Below are positions 20,218 through 29,753 of a stretch of DNA of 30,587 bases, in pieces. The first letter of the stretch is position 1. Each line of letters begins with the position of its first letter. Both the position numbers and the translations under genes were made by a program. The stretch is from Tieghemiomyces parasiticus (lineage: Eukaryota > Kickxellomycota > Dimargaritomycetes > Dimargaritales > Dimargaritaceae), in the NCBI GenBank assembly GCA_027575765.1, contig JANBPT010000566.1:1-30587 (forward strand), written 5' to 3'. The notes beneath the pieces are model-generated. The model worked only from the letters and a program-made list of their open reading frames with translations, was not told the origin of the DNA and ran no database searches.

Positions 20218-21234
20218 ATGCCTGCCGCGCCCTCGCCTATTCGGTCGTCCCTGTCCCGTCGGGTTAGTCCCACTCTGCCCGTGGCCAACCCGGGGTTCGT
20301 ATCCAAAGGGCCTATACGGCATCGCAATGCCAAGCACACCATCGCCTTCCTCTTACGCCATGAGGTGTCCATGCCTGCCCCCATCTCCTCAGCACGGCTG
20401 CCTGCCCACTCAAGTCGGTCCGCCTCACCCAGCCTACCACCTCCGCATCCGTCCGTCCCTGTCACCAGTCCTCACCAGCCCAAGTCCAGTCTCCGCCGGC
20501 CTAGTCCACGGTTACCAGCGCCTGGTCCAGCGTTACCCCCACCGCCGTCGGTAACGGCGTGGCTTCAACCTTCGCCTCCTGGACACAGGATTCAAGATAT
20601 AACTGCCGCCCTACCGGCCGTATCACAACCGACCAACGTGAAGACCGCTCACCACCCAACTGTCCCACAGTCGGCTAAGATGCCTGCAGCCATTGCCTTA
20701 CCTACCCCACCAACACCGCCACTACTAACTGCCATTTCCATAATACCCGAGGAACTAGCCATGTCGAGTGCCTCCTCTACGTTTACTGGGTTCTCGGCCA
20801 TTGCAGCCGGCGCCTCCGACACCACTTCCTCATCCGCCGCGGGGGCAGGCCTCTTCTCCCACCAGTGGCCCAGTCCCATGGCACCCCGGCGGACCGCCCC
20901 GACCTCGACCGACGCCTCGGATCCCGCCTGGTCCGACTCTTACTTACCCCTGGCCTCCCTGTCCTTCTCCTCGCCCGTTCGGCCCGCATTTTCCAGCATG
21001 GGCTCGCCAACCTCCGCCGCCGCACCGTTGAATCCGCTAGCAGCCGCGTCCAGTCCGCGGACCTCAGACATGGTTCAGTCTTCTTTTGAGATACCGGGCC
21101 TGACCGACTCCTCGGGGACTGGGTCAGGCGCTACGTTCAGTAGCCTGGAGGTTGATAAGGGTCTCGCGGATATCGAGAGCTTCTTGGCCCAGGACATCGA
21201 CATCTTGTCGTCGGTTAAGTCCAAGCGACAGTAG
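20218..21234 (+). CDS. Unidentified Ser/Pro-rich protein
   Basis: A single 338-residue exon that I do not recognise. The ATG follows GACC and is the first in frame; a TTG two codons earlier is not used here. Codons end mostly in G or C, as in the neighbouring genes, which supports real coding. The N-terminus is rich in Ser, Pro and Arg, and a basic, better structured segment follows at about 28-49 (SKGPIRHRNAKHTIAFLLRHE). Most of the middle is low-complexity Pro/Ser/Ala with no signal peptide or membrane helix. The C-terminus ends with an acidic, hydrophobic, helix-like segment (LADIESFLAQDIDIL) and a basic tail (KSKRQ). SP and TP sites are frequent, so phosphorylation by proline-directed kinases is possible. 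A nuclear regulator or adaptor would fit this make-up, but that is inference. An AATAAA lies about 240 bases after the stop. Confidence 0.72.
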   Translation: MPAAPSPIRSSLSRRVSPTLPVANPGFVSKGPIRHRNAKHTIAFLLRHEVSMPAPISSARLPAHSSRSASPSLPPPHPSVPVTSPHQPKSSLRRPSPRLPAPGPALPPPPSVTAWLQPSPPGHRIQDITAALPAVSQPTNVKTAHHPTVPQSAKMPAAIALPTPPTPPLLTAISIIPEELAMSSASSTFTGFSAIAAGASDTTSSSAAGAGLFSHQWPSPMAPRRTAPTSTDASDPAWSDSYLPLASLSFSSPVRPAFSSMGSPTSAAAPLNPLAAASSPRTSDMVQSSFEIPGLTDSSGTGSGATFSSLEVDKGLADIESFLAQDIDILSSVKSKRQ

Positions 21235-21475
21235 AATATTCCTTGTATATTCGAGGCCTAGGTGTACTCCAGTGGCTCTCCCTAGGTATTGCCCTGGCGG
21301 CGCGACGGCGCCCGCGGTGATGATGTGAGATACGTTGGATTGGACTTTTGGCTTGAGGTGGATATCTCATAGCCCCCCTGGTCCTCGACATTACTCCGCC
21401 AGCCTTGCCTACATTATCAGATTCGTAACATTTTCAATGAGAAACAATTGATTACCACATTCTCATCTAACTGTA

Positions 21476-21481
21476 AATAAA
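21476..21481 (+). terminator. Polyadenylation signal for the Ser/Pro-rich gene
   Basis: AATAAA in CTGTAAATAAACGAG, about 240 bases after the stop codon at 21234. Position and AT-rich surroundings fit a polyadenylation signal. Confidence 0.35.
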
Positions 21482-21955
21482 CGAGAGGTTGGAACAAACG
21501 CAGGGCGAATTCACTGGCACACGGAACCTTATTTTATTTTTCTGGCGGAGCTACTTTCAGACCCACCCCCATCCACCAATTACCCTTTCCCTCCCTCCCT
21601 CCGCTAGCCACGTAACGGAAGATTGTGATGAGAGAGCCTGCTGGGCTCACATCTATAGTCCGGTTCAGCTCCGGTTGCTGCGGTAGCAGTACTCGGCTAC
21701 GCGTCCTCTGAATAGCTATACCGTGAACTACAGGGCCCAAACGTCGCATAAAACGGCTGCGGACCAGTCAGGTGATGTATCCTGGGCCAACGCTGCCATT
21801 AAGCACCAGCTGCCACCCAAACGCTATACCCAGCCCCGTCAGCTCAGCATATAGAGGAGGGCCAGTGGCGAATCCCTAGCTCCCCCCACCCATGAATCTG
21901 CCAGGGTGAAGATCTAGCCCTTTGTCCACCACAGCATTCCCCACGATCTCCCATT

Positions 21956-21962
21956 TATATAA
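21956..21962 (+). promoter_or_regulatory. TATA-like box of the MPP alpha gene
   Basis: TATATAA within CATTTATATAATTC, 62 bases before the MPP alpha start codon. This would leave a very short leader, which is usual for fungal housekeeping genes. Confidence 0.4.
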
Positions 21963-22023
21963 TTCGACTCACCCCTTTGCTGCCCAGCACGACCCTTTGG
22001 TATCAGGTCTACAGCACACAACT

Positions 22024-24224
22024 ATGTTCTTTCCGACCTTACCGGCGCTCGTCGGCCGCTCCGTACGACCCGGCCGGGGACTGCTCACAACCCCCCTTGG
22101 ACCATCCTTCGTGGGCCTGAGCCGCCGCGAATTCCGCACTTCGCTACCGATTAGTGTAAGTATGCAGCCTATGATTTCCCTCCCCATTTCACGATCGGAT
22201 GCAGGGCGGAGCAATCGTTACCACTGGCTCCGACAACGGCCGTATCTGAACGGCCCCAGTCTGGTTGCTTGGGTCTCCTCGAGTTTACCTCAGGCTACCC
22301 TCTATACTCAATCACCCACACCCTGCGCTCGGAAGTATCATATATATATATATAATTTTTTTTAGAAAAACGAACTAATTTTGTTTTTTGATACTATATA
22401 TATATATATTTAATTGGCCCCTCTGTAAATACCCAGAAATCCCCGGAGACTATCACATCGAACAAGGCCGTACTTACCCAGGTCACGACGCTACCGAACG
22501 GTATCCGAGTGGCGACGCAAACTACCCCGGGGTACTTTTGCGGGTTCGGGGCCTACCTCGACGTGGGTTCGCGCTACGAGACGGACCGGACACGCGGTTG
22601 TACCTACCTGCTAGATCGCCTGGCCTTCAAAAGCACGCAATCCCTGAGCAGTGAGGCCATTGGCGAGCAGCTGGAGTCGATGGGCGGTAACATCCAGCGG
22701 GCGAGCGCCCGCGAGAATATCATGTACCAGGCCTCCGTGTTCCAAAACGACCTACCGCGGGTGGCCGCCCTATTCGCCGAGGTCATCCGGAAGCCTCGGT
22801 TGCTGCCGGAGGAACTCGAAGAACAGCAGCAGATCGTCCGGTGGGAACTCGCCGAGATGGAGACCAAGCCTGAACTCTATTTGCCCGAGGTACTGCACCA
22901 GACCGCCTACCCGAACAACACCTTGGGTAACCCCTTGGTGTGCTCCGAAGAGACCCTGGTGAGCCTGACTCCCGAGCGGCTGCGCGCCTTCATGGGTGAG
23001 TGGTTCACCGCCGACCGTCTGGTCATCTCAGCCATCGGGGCCCCCCATGATACGGTATGCGAGCTGGTGCGGCAACACTACGGCGATATGGCCCCCCACC
23101 CGGCCTTCACCGGCCACCCCACGGTGGATCTTAAGCGGGAGCCGCTGTCGGTCCCACGCGACTTTGACGCGGAAGTAACTGAGACCACCACCCGACTTGC
23201 GGCGGTAGTGACAGCCAAATCCGCCGCCGCCGCCACCACCACGGCTACCCTGGCGACAGCGGATAGTAGTAGTGGTAGCGCTGGCGACGGCTTCTTCGGT
23301 ACCATTACCCAAACCGCTTCTAAGCTCCTCGGCGGTTCATCTGGGGAACGTGACGCGGCGGCTGCAATGCTCGACCCAGCCGTAATCGATCGTCTCGACG
23401 TTCAAACCTTGGCCGCCCTACCGGCCGTGTACCGTGGAGGGTGCGACCTTCGTGAGATCAACGGTAGCGCGCAGACCCACATGTACCTCGGTTTCCTCGC
23501 CCCGGGCATGGATCACCAGGCCATCTACGCGCTGGCGGTGCTCCAGATTCTGCTGGGCGGTGGTGACTCCTTCTCGGCCGGCGGCCCTGGTAAGGGCATG
23601 TACTCTAAGCTTTACACCCAGGTCCTCAACCGTTACATTTTTGTTGAGAGCTGCTCCGCCTTTACCTTCAGTTACCACGACTCCACCTTGTTCGGCATAT
23701 CCGCCATCTGCGAGGGCGCCACGGCCGGTCCCATGTTTGAGGTGATTATCCGCCAGCTGGTGAGCCTACTGCCGCGACTCCCTTCCCCGCCCGTTCCGAC
23801 CTCCAGTGTGACGGCACCTGCGGCCTCGATCGGTTCCGATGACACGTATGCCTACTACCCCCACCCGGATCTCGTCCGGGCCGAACCGGCGGTCCGAGCG
23901 GCGTACGCCAACACCTGCTTGGGTCTAAACGATGTTGACGTGGCCCGTGCCAAGAACCAACTCAAGTCGAGCCTCATGATGAACCTCGAGAGCCGACCCA
24001 TCCAGCTCGAAGATCTCGGCCGCCAGATCCAACAGCACAACGTGGCCCTCACCCCCGAGGCAATGTGCCGTGCCATCGACGCCGTTTCTAAGGAAGACCT
24101 CTACCGTCTGGTGCAGTATGTCCTGGGGTCCAACCCGACTGTCGTGGCGGCAGGCGATGTCCGCACGCTGCGCCAAAACATTAGCTCGACCCTAGCTGCT
24201 TACGGCCTAAGGCGCGATTTTTAG
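22024..24224 (+). CDS. MAS2: Mitochondrial processing peptidase alpha subunit, two exons
   Basis: Exons are 22024-22155 and 22437-24224, giving 639 residues. MPP in the matrix removes presequences from imported proteins; the beta subunit carries the zinc site and alpha binds substrate. Exon 1 encodes an Arg-rich presequence without acidic residues until Glu36 (GRSVRPGRGLL, LSRREFRTS). Exon 2 joins in phase 0 and runs through TQVTTLPNGIRVAT. Alpha identity is clear from LDRLAFKST at about 100-110 where beta has HFLEHLAFKGT, so the HxxEH zinc motif is absent, and from the glycine-rich loop GGGDSFSAGGPGKGMYSKLY at about 418-437. QLKSSLMMNLESRPIQLEDLG near the end also fits M16 alpha subunits. 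An Ala/Thr/Ser-rich insert at about 285-372 makes it longer than the usual 480-580. The acceptor at 22482 is possible too and would drop 15 residues; I prefer 22437 because the extra residues are open and family-like. Confidence 0.93.
22156..22436 (+). other. MPP alpha intron with AT runs and inverted repeat
   Basis: Donor AGT|GTAAGT and acceptor AAATACCCAG|AAA. The intron contains two AT dinucleotide runs (about 22340-22353 and 22394-22409) and a perfect 7-bp inverted repeat, AGTATCA at 22334-22340 and TGATACT at 22389-22395, enclosing T- and A-rich sequence. It can fold into a hairpin in the transcript. Confidence 0.75.
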
Positions 24225-24312
24225 TACCAATGGAAGGAAAGGATGTGGGGCATAATAGAGAATGCGGTGTACTTTTTTTTATATAATTATTTTTCGATGC
24301 TTCACTGCGAGA

Positions 24313-24318
24313 AATAAA
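24313..24318 (+). terminator. Polyadenylation signal for MPP alpha
   Basis: AATAAA in GAGAAATAAAGTC, 89 bases after the MPP alpha stop codon, preceded by a T-rich and AT-rich stretch. Confidence 0.5.
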
Positions 24319-25704
24319 GTCTTGTTGAAAGGGCTTAAAGGGAAAACTTCACACTCCCCCCCCCTATATCTGAACCCTTACTAGCTATGGAAAAGTCTCG
24401 GCCCGCTATTGAAGTTGAAGCGGTCTCGGACACCCGTGGCCGGTACCTTTATCCAGCCACCAATGACAGACCAAGGTGGTTAGACTACTGTTTCCGTCCA
24501 TTGTTGTACTGAAAGATAAAACGGGGACCATGGACAGCCACTTTGTGTGTATTTTTTCGTCAGAATATAACCGTTACGCTCCGAACTCATACGTCGCCCA
24601 CTTGCTCAGCGTGGTAGATTACCCCAAGCCATCTCACTTCCCCCCCCGTCGTGCCCGTTCACGACCTTTACCTCACTGGAACCACACCTCAGCCGCCACT
24701 ATCCTTTAACGGCACTGCCGTCCGCAAAAAATCCGACTTGTCAAAGCGTGGGGATGGGAGACGGGCCTGCTGATCATCCCCACCTGATATTACGTCGGAT
24801 GCGCCACCTCTTTCGTCTCCTGGTCACAGAGGCAACTATCTCTCTCCTATTGTAGCAATCCTTATACATACATATAGCCTCTTTAGCAACCATCGGCGGA
24901 TGGAGAAGGTGGCGACGACTTCGGCTTCAGCTCCTAATCATCACTGGGGGTAGATACGGCAAAGATGCCCTGTCGTTTTTATTTTAGAAAAGGAGTGGGC
25001 TGACATGCAATACTGCCAGTCATCTTACCAGAATGCAAACCCATGCTAGTCTTTAAGGCTAAGTGGTGCACAAGGATAGGCATGTATGGCTGAAACAGCT
25101 ACCAGCAGTAGCATTGCCATTGTCCAAACGGCCCAGGCCTGCCCTCTTTGGTCTTGATGATTCCACTTGCGCTAGGTGTCGGTTTCCTCCCGCCACCCCT
25201 GTCTAGTGCAACTACAGTGTGATCCCGCTGGGATTTGCCATGCCACCTAGCTCCTGCCTACTAACCCTCCTTCTACAATCGGAAATGGTCCGGCCATATC
25301 TAAACGTCCAGGGCCGCCGGGGTTTTAGTCATCGACAAGTGCCCGCAAACTAGTAATCGACCAGTTTCCGATGACCATAGCCCGAGGCGACGGCTTTAAC
25401 CGTCTACTGCTGTCCTAATGCCAACGCTTGCACCTGAGCGCAATAGGCGACACTGAACGGGTTGGTTATAATTATAGACATGTACAGAGCAAGAGGTGCG
25501 GATGGTAAGGGGCTGAGGCTCCGGAGAACCCCCCGGTCGTACAGGCCCAGGCATTTCAATTTAGTCGCCCTGCGTTTCGACCGAGATTAGAATAAATTGT
25601 AGGAGATCCTTTTATGGTAAGCCAGCCACCCGCCGTCCGGATTGGGTGAGTGGAGTCACGCACATTGTCCAACCCGACGGTCAACAACACGGGTCAAGTT
25701 TTTA

Positions 25705-25718
25705 ATATATATATATAT
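25705..25718. repeat. (AT)7 microsatellite
   Basis: Fourteen bases of alternating A and T, flanked by T runs. It lies just upstream of a pyrimidine-rich stretch and resembles the AT runs in the MPP alpha intron. Confidence 0.7.
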
Positions 25719-25726
25719 TTTTCATT

Positions 25727-25880
25727 CTCACCTATTCCTACGGAGGACGAGGGAGGAAGAAGCGGATGTCCCGCCGCTTCCACGTCTCCTACATATCTCA
25801 CACACAAACGCCGCCTTTGTGCCACTCCAAGCCCCCCCCCCCTTCCTCCTGCTCCCTCGCCGCCGCACTCCAATCGACAA
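25727..25880 (+). promoter_or_regulatory. Pyrimidine-rich leader-like stretch
   Basis: A C/T-rich tract, including eleven C at 25832-25842, ends directly before ATCGACAAAATGA, a good fungal start context. The ATG at 25882 opens only nine codons before TAA. It looks like a promoter and leader, but I could not find the gene that would follow. Confidence 0.2.
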
Positions 25881-28800
25881 AATGAACGCGCACCAAGGGT
25901 ACCGATGGTAATCACGTGCAGCTAGGGAGCCATCCGAATCGCCCCGACCAGAAACCCGGCCTATTGGTCAGGTCGGACCGGAAGCGGCTGAGTAACCAAT
26001 AAGCCGGTGGCTGCGGACGAGTGATCATTAAGGGTTCATAAGTCACGCTATAGTCCTGAAATAGATCGGGTGCGTCGTACCGGAGGCGTTCTGGAGGACA
26101 GGAACATATGCAAATAAATGGCTACAACGCCGTGACAGGCCTGCTGGGTGCCACAACGTGTGCTCCCAAGCCGATTGGTTCTCGGTCCCAAATACCTCAT
26201 GCCTCCCTCTGCACACATACACACACGTTATCCACCGACCGGTACGACTTACCCATACATAGCCATGGCCCTACGGCTTCCTAGATTGGGAGACTTTCGC
26301 CCCTTATCCGTTAAGTGGCAGGCCATCCGGCCTAAGGGTGTGGCCCGGTCTATTGCTTGCTGGTCTAACTACGCCGCCAATAGGCTTATTGGGGGGACCG
26401 TTATTACCCGACGTAGGAGCTAAGACTGGAGGATGGCTAGGCACTGCTGGGCATAACCTGTATCTATACTCACCCGAGCCAATTTCCCGCAAGGGCTAGG
26501 CTAATGGCCATGAGCGTTTGGCCGCCACCGACAAGATGTCCGCCCGTCGGTGTGAAGACGGGCGCCGGTGCGGCCGTTCCACTGGCTGTGGAAACTCGAC
26601 CCGTGGGATACCGTTCCATAATTGTGACGAGAGGCTGGCGGTCCGGTCCGACTCGTGGCGCCCTAACCGCCACTTTTCCGTCCATTTTGGTACAAGTAGG
26701 GCTGGGCTCATTTCCTGCGGTGGGCCCGATACATGGGGTGAATCCTAAATAGCCGGAAGTGGCCATATTGGTGTGGAAGGTAGTGCGGCCACTGCCGGCA
26801 CAATATTTCATAGCGACTCCGAATACCCTCCCCCCGTTCGCCGCCTTTCTTATCTAGAGGGACGTTATCAGTCTTACAGTCGCCTCTGCGCGCCCCTGGG
26901 GTGAGGTATATGCGCCTTCATTTAGGAATTATCTTTGCTTCTATTTATGAGAGCCTAGAGGTTAGTATACACTTCCCCGTACCTTGCAACTAACCTATGG
27001 GCCTGGCTTGGGATTCGGAGCAGTATAGGACCCCTCCCCTTATCTCGTTTAATAAGAACGAAGAGCACCGCCATGTGGTCTGTTCGGTCGACACCGGGCC
27101 TGAGGGAGGGAGACGGTTGGTCGATTGATAAGCATGACAATGATTTTCGCCACATGCTGGTCGCGCGAAACGAAGGTCCCAGCCGTGCACTATGGGTGAA
27201 TATGGGTTATCATGGTCAGCTGAGACGCCTACCTTCTAAATGATATCATGGCAACCCTTGTCTAATACATTAAAGGTAAGTGCTGCGAGGGGCTTCTGGG
27301 GTAGCCCTCAGTGTCTAGCAATTAAACAGCCGTTGTGATGGACCTCGTGGTTTATGCTGATGGAAACAGCCAATCCGCTTGAGTTACTGGTACCCCCCCC
27401 CTCCTTCACCGTAACAGACGGATTCTTACTTCACTATACGCATGCTTTGGATGAATACAAAGCACGGGTCCTAATTTGTCATGGATAGGGGCAAACAGGG
27501 GTGCGAGGTACCCTGATCTACCTAATACTCAGCATGCAAATGGTATATCATAAAATAGGCGTATAAGCAAAGCGGAACGCCGGTCGGTGAGATAACCTGA
27601 TACCTTTCTGGGCGACGACTTGGAGTAGGACCGTCATCGAGCCAGCAAACTGGCCTGTATTGCACGCAAGGAGGCGAAGGAGAGCGTTGGTTTTGCGAAC
27701 CTCCTACTCTCCGCGAACTCCCCCCTAAATTGTTAGCCAATCAGAGCACGCCAATATGGTACCAGTCCTTCGTTATTGAGTAGCGTAGGATGTGCCAGTA
27801 TCTGGTGAGTAGGTCCATCACGTATCTGCCAAGCTACAATGGCCGTGGGTGGAGACGTGACCCGAACTATCGACAATTACTGGTGGATCGACCCCAGCAG
27901 GTGGCGTCGGGGCTCCCGGGCCGACCTGTGATAGTTCAACTTGTTGCGGATACCCGTACTCTGATGGTGCCAGAGGGAATACCTACCGCCGGCGGACTGT
28001 GACTGCCGATTATGGAATCCGCACGGGTGGATTTGGCTGCACCCGACTCGTCCAACACGAGCCGCGGGATGGTGAGAAATTGAGTGGATTGGTTGCGCTC
28101 CGATTTTTACCGTGATTGAACAGACTGACCCCTTCAGCCTACTCGCGTACCTTTCAATCTGTGAGTGGCCGACGCAGCCATCCCTGCCAGCGCACCAACA
28201 AAATAAAACCGCCATGTAGACATGACATAAATGTCACCCGGGCTAGCCACCGGATACTGTTCCGCGGCAGGCTTCATTTGCCTGTACTGATTACACCCGG
28301 CAATGTTTGAGGCATTATGCCGACAGCATGAGCAGAAGGAAGCAGTGGCTAGTGCATTGGATGTGTCGTTAATATATAAATAAAAAGATTCACTTTTATG
28401 CAGGGCACCTAACCCCGCCAGGCGTAAGTTCGATACTGGAGAGCGCGCGGTCTGGCGACTAACGGACATTCGTTGGAAAGTTGCCCCCCAAAACGGCGAT
28501 TGAGGAGAGGGGACAGAGAAGAGGGATTGTGGCGGATGAGGGAGGCAAGTGTACAGCGCGGTTCGTATCCGCTAAGGGTGAGAAAGTATGTCCTAAAACG
28601 AGAGAGGCTGGTGGCACGAGCTGTCCCCTCTCCTCTCAGCTGGTAGTGGCTCGCGCCCAACTGCCCTGACGTATATTCACTTACAGCTCCATCCCTTTCC
28701 TATGGAGGTAGGAAAGGAGGGGAATCGGTTGCGGTCGTCTTGTGCGGGGCAATAAAGAGTGTGGAGATGTGGGAGTAATGAAGGCGGCAACTATATCGGG

Positions 28801-29644
28801 CTAAAGCCGTCGATCAAGGACGGCATAGCCCTTCCTCTGTCCATCCATTTTCCGGCCTGGACATTAGTCCATAACTTATGCTGCAGCTCAAACCTAATGC
28901 CGTGACCAATATGCCTCGCTTTTGCAGCTTCCTTAATCATCGGAATTGAACAGGATACCAACGGCCAGCACCGATCAAGTGGATCCGATTGATCCCCCCC
29001 GCGGTTAACCCAACCGCGTAGAGAACTGGTGAGTATGAGAGGGCGGCCAAACAACCAAGGTTGGTCGGAGCCAGAGTAGCTCCGCAAATGCCTTCAATGG
29101 TGCGAAAATGGACAAGGTCGTCAGTGTGCGGACTTCTTTGGGCAGACTGGCTTCTCTTCGAGCGGACCCCCTCGTCACTCTGCCCTTCCCACACATCCAC
29201 TGCTGTTCGATCCATAATCAAAAGCGGTGGATTGTCATCAGTACTAACTGGGTTGAATGTGGAGAGAGAACGAGTGTCCACTGTCGCCACGGGAGCTGAA
29301 AATACCCCAGGTTAGATTGGCTTACTCAGCAGTGGCGTTGAGGCGGTGAACGTTTTTGAGAAGGCAAAGTAAGAAGAGAGAGAGGGAGGAGGGAGACACC
29401 AATGGCCGCCGGGAGGTCATCCGTGGGGTGTAGGCCGTCTCTCCGTTCCCGAACACCTGGTGGGATTGTTTTAGGTAAGCATACATCCATGCTGGGGCGT
29501 CCGGTGGCCAACATGCCGAACTCTAAGCCAGTCCCCATCTGTGGCTGGCCGGCATATACCCTATCCACTTCCCTCCCTCCCTTGACTGCTATATGCTGAA
29601 TTAGGGTTTTCCCGGTCGGTCGAGCCTAATCAGTGACTCGACCT

Positions 29645-29753
29645 GCATATGCAGCCAGTCTACCAGCACATTCAGGGCCCATTATCCACCCCCCTCCTCA
29701 TGGAGTCCATCCCGCTGCAGTGCGACTGAGGGCCTGTATGGCATATGCAGCCA
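29645..29753 (+). repeat. Direct repeat of GCATATGCAGCCA
   Basis: The 13-base sequence GCATATGCAGCCA occurs at 29645-29657 and again at 29741-29753. Its first eight bases, GCATATGC, are a palindrome. Flanking bases are not shared, so this is a short isolated pair and not the edge of a longer repeat. Confidence 0.5.

Larger units (their letters stand above)
21235..22023. other. Spacer between the Ser/Pro-rich and MPP alpha genes
   Basis: No gene is seen. The left part is the 3' flank of the Ser/Pro-rich gene and the right part the promoter of the MPP alpha gene. It contains an AATAAA and a TATA-like box, listed separately, and a pyrimidine tract near 21553-21603. Confidence 0.45.

Noticed and set aside
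26199..26423. 74-codon plus-strand open frame with a basic, presequence-like part from the ATG at 26265
   Set aside because: The Arg/Lys-rich part (MALRLPRLGDFRPL) recalls a mitochondrial signal, but another frame over the same bases is open for a similar length, codon preference is absent and no family fits.
26470..26811. 113-codon minus-strand open frame starting with ATG
   Set aside because: Two overlapping plus-strand frames are open over the same interval and none resembles a known protein; kept only as a candidate for transcript checking.
29140..29220. tRNA-like B box GTTCGATCC near 29207
   Set aside because: No fitting A box lies at the right distance and the flanks do not form an acceptor or T stem.
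28937..29335. 117-codon minus-strand open frame preceded by a perfect-looking mini intron (GTAAGC, CTAAC, TTTTCAG)
   Set aside because: The intron would be only 30 bases, far shorter than the 122-281-base introns here, and the upstream frame that starts with ATG does not join in phase. Codon use is unbiased.
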